Source of the DNA: Thermoplasmata archaeon
Lineage (GTDB): Archaea > Thermoplasmatota > Thermoplasmata > UBA184
DNA length: 64,000 bases
Direction of reading: 5' to 3'
Assembly (NCBI GenBank): GCA_021826525.1
Contig: JAKAZU010000001.1
Coordinates: 62,001 to 126,000, forward strand
Shown one piece after another: positions 42,542-49,894 of this stretch (its first letter is position 1; each line of letters begins with the position of its first letter). The notes beneath the pieces are model-generated. The model searched no databases. It had not been told where the DNA came from and saw only the letters and a program-made list of their open reading frames with translations. Position numbers and translations under genes: made by a program.

Positions 42542-44410
42542 CTACGCGCTCGGCTCCGATCGGGCCCGCTCGATCGCGCGGCGAAGGCGTTGCGCGACCT
42601 CCTGCCCGTCCCGCCGGCCCCGGACCACCTTCATCACGTCGCCCATCAGGGGCTGGAACGCCTCCGTGCCTCGCTCGTGGACGAGCGCCCGATTTCGCTC
42701 CACCACCTCGCGGACGATCCCTTCGAACTCATCGTCGCTCAGTCCCGAGAGACCCGCGCGTTCGGCGGCGGTCGCTACGTCGCGCGCTCCGAGTGCGAGC
42801 TCTCGCAGCACGGCGGGGATCCCTTCCTTCGCGAAGGTGCCGCGCTCGCTCGCCCGAAGCACGGCATCGAGCGCATCGGTCGTCACTTCGACGGTCGTCG
42901 AGGCGGGGTCGCCCTCGATCGAGGGGACATCTTGTGTCAACAGACGCGCCACCAACGTCGCGGTGTGACCGCGCTTCGCGAGGAGCTCGAATCGAGAAGC
43001 CTCGCCGGCGGCGACGAGCTGCCGGACGAGGTCGTTCGGAAGGCCGTACTCGCGCGCAAGCCGCCCACGGAGTTCCGACGGGCGCTCGGGCCGCAACGCG
43101 TCGGCGCGAGCGAGATCGGCCACGTCGATGGGGATCGGTGGGATGTCCGTCTCGGGGTACATCCGGTGCCGGCCGGGAATCGGGCGCGAGTAGCGGGTGC
43201 GTCCCTCGGGCAGTGGGTCCCGGGTCTCACCCGGGATCCCCTCGATCGCCTGAGCGGCGCGCTGCGCGATCGATTGCGCGACAGCGCGGGCGCGCGCCTC
43301 GGAAGTGTCCGCGAGCAGCACGAATGCGTCGTCGGGAGCGAGCTTCAGGCGCGATCGCACCTGGGTCACACGGTCCCGATCGATGCCGTACCCGGGCAGT
43401 TCGTCCGAGTGGAGAATCCCGGCGAGGCCGAACGCCCGCGCGTGGTCCGCGAGCTCTCGGCCCAGTCGTTCCGAGCTTCCGGGCGGGGACTTCAGAAGCC
43501 CTCCGAACCCCGGCAGGGCCATGCCGAAGACGAGGCGGGCCCGACCCCCCCGCGGGGCGAGCGGCCCTTCCATCACCGATTCGAAGAGATCGGTGAGCAC
43601 GGCCGCAGCGCCGGAGGGTGCCGTCGCCCCACGGCTTCGGAGCGTATCGCGGATCCCGAGGAGCAACTGCTGCCGTTCGACCTCCGTTTCGACGTACTGC
43701 TCGATCCATCGCAGCTCCTGTACCCCCTTGATCTCGATGCGTCGGCCGCCCTCCGCGGAGACGTTGAGATCCTCGCGGATCGAGCCGATGCCGCGACGGA
43801 CGCGGTCGGTCGCGCGCAAGAGGGCGCCGATCTCCTCCGCCACCGCCCGAGCCTCGCGGCCGCTGGTGATCTGAGGGGCCGTAGCGATCTCGAGGAGCGG
43901 GATCCCGAGGCGGTCGAGGCGGTAGGTGACCTCGCCCGGAGCCTCCGCGGTCTTGCGCGCCGCGTCCTCCTCGAGCGAGATCGAGTCGATTGGGATTCGT
44001 CGCCCGTCGACCTCCAACACTCCGTCGACCGCGATCAGTGCCGTTCGCTGGAACCCGGACGTGTTCGATCCGTCGACGACGATCTTCCGCATGACCTCGA
44101 TCTCGTCGACCACGCGCGCGCCGAGCATGCGCGAGACGATCAGCGCCGTCTCTAGGGCCTCCGGGTCGAGCGGGCGCGGGGGCTCCTCATCGGCCTCGAC
44201 CAGGCACGAACTCGGAGTCACCTCGTAACGAAAGAGGAGGTCACGGGAGGCTTGGAAACGGGCCGCGGGATCGATCGAGCGATCCTCTCCTCCGGCCGCG
44301 ATGAGTCGCCGGACGAACGTTCCGGTAACGGTCTCCGAGAACTCGCACGGGCATCGGCAGAAGAGCTTGCCCGTGCGCAATTGCTGGTGCACCTCGAGCC
44401 CGGCTTTCAC
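42542..44410 (-). CDS. gatE: Glu-tRNA(Gln) amidotransferase subunit E
   Basis: tRNA-binding/kinase subunit of archaeal GatDE, which converts Glu-tRNA-Gln to Gln-tRNA-Gln. It has 622 residues from a GTG start: GLEVHQQLRTGKLFCRCPC near the N-terminus (zinc/active-site), GSNTSGFQRTALIA, SISLEEDAARK, RLGIPLLEIATAP, then an AspRS-like insert (LPGYGIDRD, RYSRPIPGRHRMYPETDIPP) and a C-terminal YqeY-like helical domain. A longer frame reaches 44677, but the conserved start overlaps the gatD stop by 4 bp (GTGA). Confidence 0.95.
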   Translation of the reverse strand: MKAGLEVHQQLRTGKLFCRCPCEFSETVTGTFVRRLIAAGGEDRSIDPAARFQASRDLLFRYEVTPSSCLVEADEEPPRPLDPEALETALIVSRMLGARVVDEIEVMRKIVVDGSNTSGFQRTALIAVDGVLEVDGRRIPIDSISLEEDAARKTAEAPGEVTYRLDRLGIPLLEIATAPQITSGREARAVAEEIGALLRATDRVRRGIGSIREDLNVSAEGGRRIEIKGVQELRWIEQYVETEVERQQLLLGIRDTLRSRGATAPSGAAAVLTDLFESVMEGPLAPRGGRARLVFGMALPGFGGLLKSPPGSSERLGRELADHARAFGLAGILHSDELPGYGIDRDRVTQVRSRLKLAPDDAFVLLADTSEARARAVAQSIAQRAAQAIEGIPGETRDPLPEGRTRYSRPIPGRHRMYPETDIPPIPIDVADLARADALRPERPSELRGRLAREYGLPNDLVRQLVAAGEASRFELLAKRGHTATLVARLLTQDVPSIEGDPASTTVEVTTDALDAVLRASERGTFAKEGIPAVLRELALGARDVATAAERAGLSGLSDDEFEGIVREVVERNRALVHERGTEAFQPLMGDVMKVVRGRRDGQEVAQRLRRAIERARSEPSA

Positions 44411-45723
44411 TCGAACTCCTCGGGGCGCCGTCGTTCGGACAGGTCGTCGGCCGTGGGCGTGAGCAGTCTCTTCCGGACGCCCTCCGCCGCGTGCTCGTGG
44501 CCAAGCGCCCAGAGGAGCTTGACGTAAGCGGTTTCGGGCAGCAGGTCGCCGAGGTAGGTGACGCCCGCGCGCACGAGGTCCCGTCCGGTAGCGTATACGT
44601 ACGGGTCGACCGCTCCGGCGAGGCACTGAGTCGTCATGGCCACGACCGTGCCTCGGTCGACCGCGCGACGGATCCAATCGAGATGCGATTCCGCGATGTG
44701 ACCGAGACCGGTCCCGGCTAGGACGATTCCACGATGGCCCTGCACAAACGCTTCCGCGCGGGTGGGGGAGAGTCCGGGATAGAACCAGAGCAGCGCTCCG
44801 CTCGGGTCGAGCGGCCCATCCACGGTGGGGGGGCCATGGTGCGGGGCCCGTGGCGGCCGCACCCAGTGGACCGTATTCGCGTCGACGTATCCCAGCGGGC
44901 CGTCCGTCGGGCTCCGGAACGCGTCGCGCCGCGTCGAGTGCATCTTGCGGACCCGCGTTCCCCGATGGATTGCGAACCGGTCGTCGGAGAGGCCGGCGTG
45001 CATGACCACGACGACCTCTCCCAACTCGCGCGAGCGAGCGAGCCGAACGGCGGCTTGCAGATTCGAGCGCCCGTCCGAGGAGGGTCGGTCCGGAGATCGT
45101 TGGGCGCCCACCAGCGCCACCGGACCCGGAAGGCGCGGAAGGAGGTAGGCGAGCGCGGCCGCCGTGAAACCGAGGGTGTCCGTTCCGTGGGCGATGACCA
45201 CGCCGCGACTGCCGGCCGCGAACGATCCTCGCACGGCCTCCGCGAGCACCGCCCAGTCTTCCGGCACGATGTTCTCACTGAGGCGGTCGAGGACCGGCAG
45301 GGCATGGACTGGGCCGTCCGCGTCGAGATCCGGATAAAACTCCAGGAGCTCGGACTCGGTCTTGACCGGACGAACCCCCCCCGTTTCGTAATCGACGCGC
45401 GATGCGATGGTGCCGCCGGTCGTCAGCAACGTGACACTCTCCCGCTCCGGCGCGGCCGGGCGGTCCGTGGATGGGGGTTCGGGGGGAGGGGGCGTGGAGC
45501 GGGAGGGGGAGCGCAGTCGGTAGGAGACCCCCGGGCCGATGCGAAGTCCGACGTTGTATCCGCTCTCGAGCTTGATCTGTAGAATGCGATCGCCCGAGAA
45601 TTCGTGGTGAGGGATCACGGTCCCGACCCAGCGTCGACCCTCCGCATCGGTGACCTCGATGTCCTGGCCCTTCGGTAGCGAGCGGAGTTGCTCCCACGGA
45701 TCCTCGCCTCGTGACCCTGTCAT
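44407..45723 (-). CDS. gatD: Glu-tRNA(Gln) amidotransferase subunit D
   Basis: Asparaginase-like subunit that releases ammonia from glutamine or asparagine for GatE. The 438-residue protein has an N-terminal SH3-like domain (GQDIEVTDAEGRRWVGTVI), then LLTTGGTIASRVDYETGGVRP with the first catalytic Thr, GVVIAHGTDTLGFTAAAL with the second Thr and Asp, and LVGAQRSPDRPSSDG. A minus-strand TATA (plus-strand TATAAAT at 45758-45764) is ~26 bp from a start at ~45735. Coupled to gatE by a 4-bp overlap. Confidence 0.95.
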   Translation of the reverse strand: MTGSRGEDPWEQLRSLPKGQDIEVTDAEGRRWVGTVIPHHEFSGDRILQIKLESGYNVGLRIGPGVSYRLRSPSRSTPPPPEPPSTDRPAAPERESVTLLTTGGTIASRVDYETGGVRPVKTESELLEFYPDLDADGPVHALPVLDRLSENIVPEDWAVLAEAVRGSFAAGSRGVVIAHGTDTLGFTAAALAYLLPRLPGPVALVGAQRSPDRPSSDGRSNLQAAVRLARSRELGEVVVVMHAGLSDDRFAIHRGTRVRKMHSTRRDAFRSPTDGPLGYVDANTVHWVRPPRAPHHGPPTVDGPLDPSGALLWFYPGLSPTRAEAFVQGHRGIVLAGTGLGHIAESHLDWIRRAVDRGTVVAMTTQCLAGAVDPYVYATGRDLVRAGVTYLGDLLPETAYVKLLWALGHEHAAEGVRKRLLTPTADDLSERRRPEEFE

Positions 45724-45800
45724 CGATGCCGCTCTCGGCGCGAGGGAACGAGGCCGCTATAAATTCTGGGAGAGCGAGACTCCGAGACTCGGTACGCTGT

Positions 45801-45806
45801 TTTATA
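45801..45806 (+). promoter_or_regulatory. TATA box of the tRNA-Arg gene
   Basis: TTTATA about 50 bp before the mature tRNA 5' end predicts transcription from ~45830 and a leader of ~23 nt to be removed by RNase P. Confidence 0.5.
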
Positions 45807-45852
45807 CGGGGCTTCGCTCGCTCGCCGCGCCGTCGGCGAGCAAACACCGGGT

Positions 45853-45959
45853 GCCCGTGTGGGGTAGCTACGGGGCGGGAGCGTCTCCCGACCCGCTACA
45901 ATGGATTATCCTAGAGGCCTGCGGAGCCTCAGACCTGGGTTCGAATCCCAGCACGGGCG
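45853..45959 (+). tRNA. tRNA-Arg(GCG) with a 32-nt D-loop intron; element integration target
   Basis: Acceptor stem GCCCGTG (45853-45859) pairs with CACGGGC (45952-45958), discriminator G at 45959. The T arm is CTGGG / TTCGAAT / CCCAG. The anticodon arm is GAGGC / CTGCGGA / GCCTC with anticodon GCG at 45921-45923. The D loop carries a 32-nt insertion (45870-45901) with perfect bulge-helix-bulge geometry: GTAG pairs with CTAC (4 bp), 3-nt bulges CTA and AAT, and an inner hairpin CGGG.../...CCCG. Removing it leaves 75 nt (17 + 58) with D loop AGCTTGGATTA. The last 20 bp starting at 45941 are repeated at 59306, marking the integration site. Confidence 0.93.
45870..45901 (+). other. tRNA-Arg D-loop intron
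   Basis: 32 nt between tRNA positions 17 and 18, cut predicted after the second base of each 3-nt bulge. The internal stem is CGGGAG/CTCCCG with a CGT loop, extended by GGG/CCC. Same position, flanks and architecture as the tRNA-Pro intron at 25737. Confidence 0.85.
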
Positions 45960-45960
45960 T
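45941..45960 (+). repeat. attL core (3' end of tRNA-Arg)
   Basis: 20-bp copy of the attachment core inside the functional tRNA gene. The base before it is T here and A at the right copy, fixing the left boundary; the repeat ends one base past the discriminator. Confidence 0.92.
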
Positions 45961-45982
45961 CCAACTCCTTCTTCGAATATTC

Positions 45983-45988
45983 CATATA
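45983..45988 (+). promoter_or_regulatory. TATA box of the integrase gene
   Basis: CATATA centred 26 bp before the paired ATGs at 46009/46012, just inside the element. A promoter carried by the element would let the integrase be expressed in either integrated or circular form. Confidence 0.6.
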
Positions 45989-46008
45989 CTTGGTCAATCC
46001 TGCCATTG

Positions 46009-47349
46009 ATGATGACGAATCGAGTCGACCACCGACCCTTGCTCTCCGACCGAAGAATCCGCACCTGGTATGACGAGAACGCCCTTCGGTCGAAACTGAC
46101 CGCCGAGGTGAATCTCCGGCAGCTTGGCCTGTTTTGCCACGTCGTCAAACTCGATCCGAAGACGGTTGTCGACCTCGCGCGCTCGGACCCGGAGCGGCTG
46201 CATGGGGTCCTTGTCCGGTACGCCAAGGACCTCCAAGGTTCGCACCGTCTTCCTAGCTACATCTCCAAGACGTTCGTCGGAATCAAGGGATGGCTCAGAT
46301 TCAACCGCATTGAGTTCGACCAGTTTCCTCGCCTTCGAGTGGTCCAAGGAGAGTCCATTCGGGAGGAGCGGGTTCCTACCCAAGGCGAACTCCGCCGAAT
46401 CCTCTCAACCTACTCCGCTCGAGGGCGGGTGGTAGCCCTGCTCATGGCTCACGCGGGCATCCGCCCAGGCGTCCTAGCTACAATCGACGGCAGTGACGGG
46501 CTCAGGCTCGTGGACCTCAAGGACCTCAGCCTCGGTCACGACCCGTCGTTCGAACGACTTCCGTTTCATATAGTCGTCCCGGCCCGACTGTCCAAGACCT
46601 CGGTTGAGTACCATACCTTTGGGACCTCGGAACTCGCGGACGCGATCTTGGCGTACCTTGCCGAACGCCGTGCGCGTGGGGAGGAGCTTACGGGCGAGTC
46701 CCCCATCGTCACGGTGGATCCCATGGGCGCGGGAACGAAGCTCAGGGAGCGATCGAGGACCGGCTTCGTAGCGACGCCCGTCCTGATGCGTGGACTCCGT
46801 GCGGGTCTCAAGGCGATTCTGCCGAGCGCGCGGACGTACGTTTTCCGAGCTTACTGTTCTACGCAAATGGTCTCGGCCCGAATCGACCGTGACGTGCGGG
46901 AGGCGATCTTGGGTCACTCACTCGGGGTTGCCGGCCGGTACAACTTGTCGAAGAAGCTGCACCCCTCGGTCGTCGACGAACTCCGTCGGGAGTATGCGAA
47001 GGCGGTTCCCTACCTCGAGTCGGGCCAACCAAAGGAAGACAGAGCGACTATCCTCGAGGGAATAGTTGCTGCTCTCCTCAAAGAGAAGGGCGTCACAGGC
47101 GAGAAGATTACCGAAGTCCTCGAGGGCAAGGTCGCTGGAGACGAACTCGAACGGATACTTGGGTCACGCAAAGCCGAACCAGTGCAACGAGTCGTTCCAA
47201 TGTCGGGGGTCTCGCCGCTCCTGCTTCAGGGCTGGGAGTTCATCTCCCCGCTCGGGAATGACCAGGCGGTGCTACGCTGGAATCACAGCGAGTCCGCAGA
47301 CGGGCTCAACCTTTCCGCTCCGCTTCGAGGTACCGGGAGCGATTCCTGA
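46009..47349 (+). CDS. int: Tyrosine recombinase / integrase
   Basis: Site-specific recombinase that integrates and excises the element at tRNA-Arg. It has 446 residues from the leaderless ATG at 46009 (the frame runs back through the tRNA, which is not coding). A SAM-like N-terminal core-binding domain (~10-110) is followed by a catalytic domain with R152 (AHAGIRPG), K195 (ARLSKTS), Y277-x-x-R280 (TYVFRAYC), H303 (ILGHSLG) and nucleophile Y311 (GRYNLS). YxxR instead of HxxR is also seen in archaeal viral integrases. The ~130 C-terminal residues (TILEGIVAALLKEKGVTGEKI...) are an extra helical domain. Confidence 0.92.
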   Translation: MMTNRVDHRPLLSDRRIRTWYDENALRSKLTAEVNLRQLGLFCHVVKLDPKTVVDLARSDPERLHGVLVRYAKDLQGSHRLPSYISKTFVGIKGWLRFNRIEFDQFPRLRVVQGESIREERVPTQGELRRILSTYSARGRVVALLMAHAGIRPGVLATIDGSDGLRLVDLKDLSLGHDPSFERLPFHIVVPARLSKTSVEYHTFGTSELADAILAYLAERRARGEELTGESPIVTVDPMGAGTKLRERSRTGFVATPVLMRGLRAGLKAILPSARTYVFRAYCSTQMVSARIDRDVREAILGHSLGVAGRYNLSKKLHPSVVDELRREYAKAVPYLESGQPKEDRATILEGIVAALLKEKGVTGEKITEVLEGKVAGDELERILGSRKAEPVQRVVPMSGVSPLLLQGWEFISPLGNDQAVLRWNHSESADGLNLSAPLRGTGSDS

Positions 47350-47463
47350 GTTCTCTTCATCAGTCACCGGTACCGAGCTACCGTACGTGCGAGGGAGTAC
47401 TCGCTGGTTGCCAACCTCGCGAGTGTTTCTGGTGAGAAATGAGCCACCGGTTCGGAAGTCGAG

Positions 47464-47538
47464 TAAAAGTAGGGCAGGGTCTGACCATGGCCTAAAAGTA
47501 GGCCAAGGTCTGACCTTGAGGTAATTGTATCTCAAGGT
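47464..47538 (+). repeat. Constant-loop hairpin repeats, first cluster (29-bp period)
   Basis: Three units at exact 29-bp spacing. Full unit: 9-nt left arm, 8-nt loop TAAAAGTA, 9-nt right arm, then CTG. Unit 0 (47464-47480) keeps only the loop and right arm GGGCAGGGT. Unit 1 (47484-47509) has arms ACCATGGCC/GGCCAAGGT with one mismatch. Unit 2 (47513-47538) has arms ACCTTGAGG/TCTCAAGGT closed by a G-U pair and loop TAATTGTA. The arms differ between units but pair within each unit. Confidence 0.85.
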
Positions 47539-47593
47539 AGGGCGCGGAGGCGGAGGGCGGAGGCCGTCAAGAAGTTTCATCGGGGAAGTCCAA

Positions 47594-47619
47594 AGGTTGG
47601 CCTAAAAGTAGGCCAACCT
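47594..47619 (+). repeat. Constant-loop hairpin repeat, isolated unit
   Basis: Perfect 9-bp stem AGGTTGGCC/GGCCAACCT around the same TAAAAGTA loop. The stem sequence is unrelated to the other units at its base, yet fully complementary. Confidence 0.85.
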
Positions 47620-47791
47620 CGGGGACCCAAGTCGGCCGAACTCGCCGGGCGAGTATTGGGTGTTGTTTTTCGCCTTTTTCTGACGGAGAAACGCGGGCCG
47701 CGGGCACTTTCAGCGCGTGGCGGAGCTCGTAAGTTGCGGTCCCCCTCGGACCCTGTGATACAAATAGCACCGGGTTAGCCCGGAGCCCCTC

Positions 47792-48106
47792 TTGAGGGCG
47801 TTGTGGTACTCAACTGGTTGTGAGGCGGGGAAGGGACCACCCCGGGTCAATGGATGTTGTGGATGCGGAGTGGGAGGCGGAAATCTCCTCCGTGAACCGC
47901 GAATCGTCCCGGCCCTCGAAGAAGAGGCCCGACAGAGGGAGCGGACCGGAAAGAGGGACCCTGGGGTAAAAGTACCCCAGGGTCGCTTGGTGGACCCTGA
48001 CCTACAAATCGGTCAGGGTTCCTTGGTGGACCCTCACCTAAAAGTAGGTGAGGGTCTGGTGGGTGTGGCCCGAGGACGATTCACCCGAAGCCCGGAGCCG
48101 GAGTAG
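47792..48106 (+). CDS. Doubtful frame carrying a 12-residue repeat
   Basis: A 104-codon frame whose second half contains a three-times repeated 12-residue unit of the form DP..K/Q.G.G.LV, produced by the 36-bp-spaced hairpin repeats at 47958-48055. The spacing is a multiple of three only in this cluster; in the first cluster the 29-bp period breaks the frame, so the DNA/RNA structure seems primary and the peptide secondary. The N-terminus is Gly/Cys-rich and has no family. A TATA-like GATACAAATAG near 47757 is present. Confidence 0.25.
   Translation: MRALWYSTGCEAGKGPPRVNGCCGCGVGGGNLLREPRIVPALEEEARQRERTGKRDPGVKVPQGRLVDPDLQIGQGSLVDPHLKVGEGLVGVARGRFTRSPEPE
47958..48055 (+). repeat. Constant-loop hairpin repeats, second cluster (36-bp period)
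   Basis: Three perfect 9-bp stems at exact 36-bp spacing: left arms ACCCTGGGG (47958), ACCCTGACC (47994) and ACCCTCACC (48030), each matched by its own complement. Loops are TAAAAGTA, TACAAATC and TAAAAGTA. The 10-bp spacers share the ending TTGGTGG. Outer ACCCT/AGGGT pairs are constant while the inner four pairs covary. Confidence 0.9.
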
Positions 48107-48383
48107 TAGATCGAGTATGGCCGTCGGAGGACTCGGGCCGAGAGATTCGTCGGTGCGAGTCCTCGATGACGTGGTGACATACGCAACACCAGGCTTCGGC
48201 TCGCTCGACGGTCGTAGTGGCTCCAGGGGGCAGGTATTGCCGGGTGAGGACGAGAAGGTTCTCGGGAGCGAAGCACGAGCTGCAAGAGCAAACGTTCCCG
48301 TTCGCGTCCTTCTTCTCGACTCTAAACGCCGGCTCGCCCTGGATGACCGCTTCGGTGATTGCCCAATCACAGTCTCCGCACAT
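48081..48383 (-). CDS. Cysteine-rich small protein, last gene of the five-gene operon
   Basis: A 100-residue protein with several Cys/His clusters: CGDC at residues 2-5, CSCSSC around residue 32-37, and CCVCHH near residue 66-71. This looks like a small zinc-binding, possibly HNH-like fold (paired Cys plus CxxC..HH), but no catalytic signature is certain. It starts 3 bp after the stop of the upstream gene, so co-translation is likely. No family recognised. Confidence 0.65.
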   Translation of the reverse strand: MCGDCDWAITEAVIQGEPAFRVEKKDANGNVCSCSSCFAPENLLVLTRQYLPPGATTTVERAEAWCCVCHHVIEDSHRRISRPESSDGHTRSTTPAPGFG

Positions 48384-48386
48384 CTT

Positions 48387-48698
48387 TCAGGCTCGAGGAG
48401 ATAGCAGCCAGCCTACCTCGACTTTCTTCGCGATGCCGTTGGATCTCAGGTCGACGAGCCCGCGGTATGCCCGAACGTCCCCGTACCGTTCGGACTCGGG
48501 ATCGTCGCCTCTTCCGGCCCGGTGACGGACTTCTTGTGAGATCCGCGTGAACCGTAGCGGCGCGCCTCCGGCGGCCTGAAGCGTCCTCATGACGTCGTTG
48601 GCGGAGGCAGGCCATCTGAAGGTCGAGGGGCCACCGGGGGGTTCTGGGAGGGCTCCGCCGCCTTCTCGGCCGCGTTCTCCGCTCGGCGTGAAGGGCAT
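48387..48698 (-). CDS. Unknown protein, possible winged-helix, five-gene operon
   Basis: A 103-residue protein. After a Gly/Pro-rich start it reads NDVMRTLQAAGGAPLRFTRISQEV and ends DLRSNGIAKKVEVGWLLS, the helix-turn-strand pattern of a winged-helix domain. A DNA-binding role is therefore plausible but unproven. It lies 4 bp from its upstream neighbour and 3 bp from the next gene. Confidence 0.6.
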   Translation of the reverse strand: MPFTPSGERGREGGGALPEPPGGPSTFRWPASANDVMRTLQAAGGAPLRFTRISQEVRHRAGRGDDPESERYGDVRAYRGLVDLRSNGIAKKVEVGWLLSPRA

Positions 48699-48702
48699 CT
48701 AC

Positions 48703-49101
48703 TTACCACCACGGCAAGGACCTGTTTACTTCTCGCTCGGGGGCAGGGATCGGACCCTGTGTTCCCCACGCCCTCTTGTAAAGCTGGGCCAGGGGCCCGA
48801 TCTCGCGGGGCCCGGCGATCTGGGAAAGTGCCTGACTGAACCCGGTGCGACGGGCGGCATCTCCGTAGCTCCCAGTGGTCCCCGCGATGCCCGACCGGAC
48901 CGCTTCGCTCTTGAGCGCCTGCCGAGTCATCTCGAGGCTTGGCTCTTGGTCCCAAGCTGCGCGGACCCGCTGTCGGAGGACACCGGCAGGGGTGGCTCGG
49001 CCGGGCAGAGGAACGAAACCTCGTTCTACTGAACGTTCGAGTTCGCCGGCCGTGTTCGGGATCTCGTACCGGCCGTACCGGTAGGTCGACGTAGCCGCCA
49101 T
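48703..49101 (-). CDS. Unknown protein, five-gene operon
   Basis: A 132-residue protein starting MAATSTYRYGRYEIPNTAGELE. It has an Arg-rich helical middle (LRQRVRAAWDQEPSLEMTRQAL) and a second helical stretch (ALSQIAGPREIGPLAQLYKRAW). I recognise no family and see no membrane segment. The longer frame to 49176 overlaps the upstream gene; the ATG at 49101 directly follows that gene's stop and is preferred. Confidence 0.6.
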   Translation of the reverse strand: MAATSTYRYGRYEIPNTAGELERSVERGFVPLPGRATPAGVLRQRVRAAWDQEPSLEMTRQALKSEAVRSGIAGTTGSYGDAARRTGFSQALSQIAGPREIGPLAQLYKRAWGTQGPIPAPEREVNRSLPWW

Positions 49102-49102
49102 C

Positions 49103-49507
49103 TCAGGCACCTCCTGAGACCGCAGATTCCCCGAGCGGGACGCGAGTCTCCTCGGGGAGCTCCGGCATCGAGACATGGACGGGGAACGTGCTGGAGTCGC
49201 GCGAGACCGCCCGATACGTCACGGAGAACCCCTTTGCCATTGACGGGAAGACGAAGTCAGGGAGACCCTCTTCCGCTCCGACGGCAGCGATCACGGGGGC
49301 GCCGGTCGCATCCGTCTTGTTGGTCAGCGCGATCCTGATCGACGACTTCAGGTCGAAGCCCTCCTCGTCTGCCCGAGTCGCGAAGTCGATCTCCTGCGCG
49401 AGGAGGTCCCGCACCTCTTCGAGGAGGCGACGACGTGCGAGCACGTCCGTCGGATGTGGTCGTTCGGCGATGGCGTACTCTGGTGTCGATTCTTCTACTT
49501 CGTTCAT
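49103..49507 (-). CDS. Unknown protein, five-gene operon
   Basis: A 134-residue acidic protein. The N-terminal half is helical (VLARRRLLEEVRDLLAQEIDFATRADEEG), the C-terminal half beta-rich (IRIALTNKTDATGAPVIAAVG, FSVTYRAVSRDSSTFPVHVSMPEL). No family recognised. Its ATG overlaps the stop of the first operon gene by 4 bp (ATGA), and its own stop is 1 bp from the next ATG. Confidence 0.62.
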   Translation of the reverse strand: MNEVEESTPEYAIAERPHPTDVLARRRLLEEVRDLLAQEIDFATRADEEGFDLKSSIRIALTNKTDATGAPVIAAVGAEEGLPDFVFPSMAKGFSVTYRAVSRDSSTFPVHVSMPELPEETRVPLGESAVSGGA

Positions 49508-49857
49508 GGTTGCTTCAACCCCGCATAGGAGGTGAATGTCATGTCGCCGACCACGTAGCGCGGCTGGTTCTCAGTGTGGAGCTCAACTACGCCGCGGAGC
49601 CGGGCCCCGTGGTACGCACGCACGTCGCCGGGTACTCCCCGGCCGAGGAGCTTCGCGAGCACGGACTTCATACGTTCTACCCAACGGGCCCGAAAGGCAC
49701 ATTCAAAGGGACCGTCCCCGAGGTAGCTCAAAGTGCGGTACGTCCGAATCCGACCCCGGCCGGCGAACTCCTGTTCGAGAAGGTCAGCGCCGCCCGGTTC
49801 GGCGTGGGGGATTTTCGCGTTCTTTGGTAAGATCGTGCCGCATAGCGGGCACCGCAT
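49504..49857 (-). CDS. Zinc-ribbon protein, first gene of the five-gene operon
   Basis: A 117-residue protein with CPLCGTILPKNAKIPH at its start (CxxC...H zinc-ribbon-like) and a C-terminal beta stretch (RLRGVVELHTENQPRYVVGDMTFTSY). I prefer the ATG at 49857 over 49905 because the latter lies inside the palindromic TATA/operator element, and transcription would start near 49883. No family recognised. Confidence 0.6.
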   Translation of the reverse strand: MRCPLCGTILPKNAKIPHAEPGGADLLEQEFAGRGRIRTYRTLSYLGDGPFECAFRARWVERMKSVLAKLLGRGVPGDVRAYHGARLRGVVELHTENQPRYVVGDMTFTSYAGLKQP

Positions 49858-49894
49858 CCTCCAGAGGAGTGCCGGTTCCTTTCGGGTCCTTCGC

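Larger units (their letters stand above)
47350..48080. other. Mostly non-coding region with hairpin array and AT-rich patches
   Basis: No well-supported protein gene. It contains seven stem-loop units (described separately), a T-rich patch near 47663-47680 (TTGTTTTTCGCC), and short frames only. A 39-codon frame starts at the ATG at 47850 and stops at the TAA inside the loop of the fourth full hairpin; a 104-codon frame runs 47792-48106. Codon and residue composition give neither strong support. The region could be the element's replication origin or a structured RNA locus. Confidence 0.5.

Noticed and set aside
45901..46008. Integrase start inside the tRNA at 45901
   Set aside because: The frame is open but overlaps tRNA sequence; a TATA at 45983 and paired ATGs at 46009/46012 give a coherent leaderless start.
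47066..47524. Plus-strand frame overlapping the integrase and first hairpin cluster
   Set aside because: It lies in another frame inside the integrase gene, is Ser/Arg-rich, and extends only because the repeats lack stops in that frame.
47567..47770. Minus-strand 67-codon frame between hairpin clusters
   Set aside because: No domain, ribosome-binding site or TATA, and it overlaps an isolated hairpin; probably chance.
47464..48055. CRISPR array
   Set aside because: Units are regularly spaced, but repeats are not identical, the spacers are 3 or 10 bp, and no cas genes are near.
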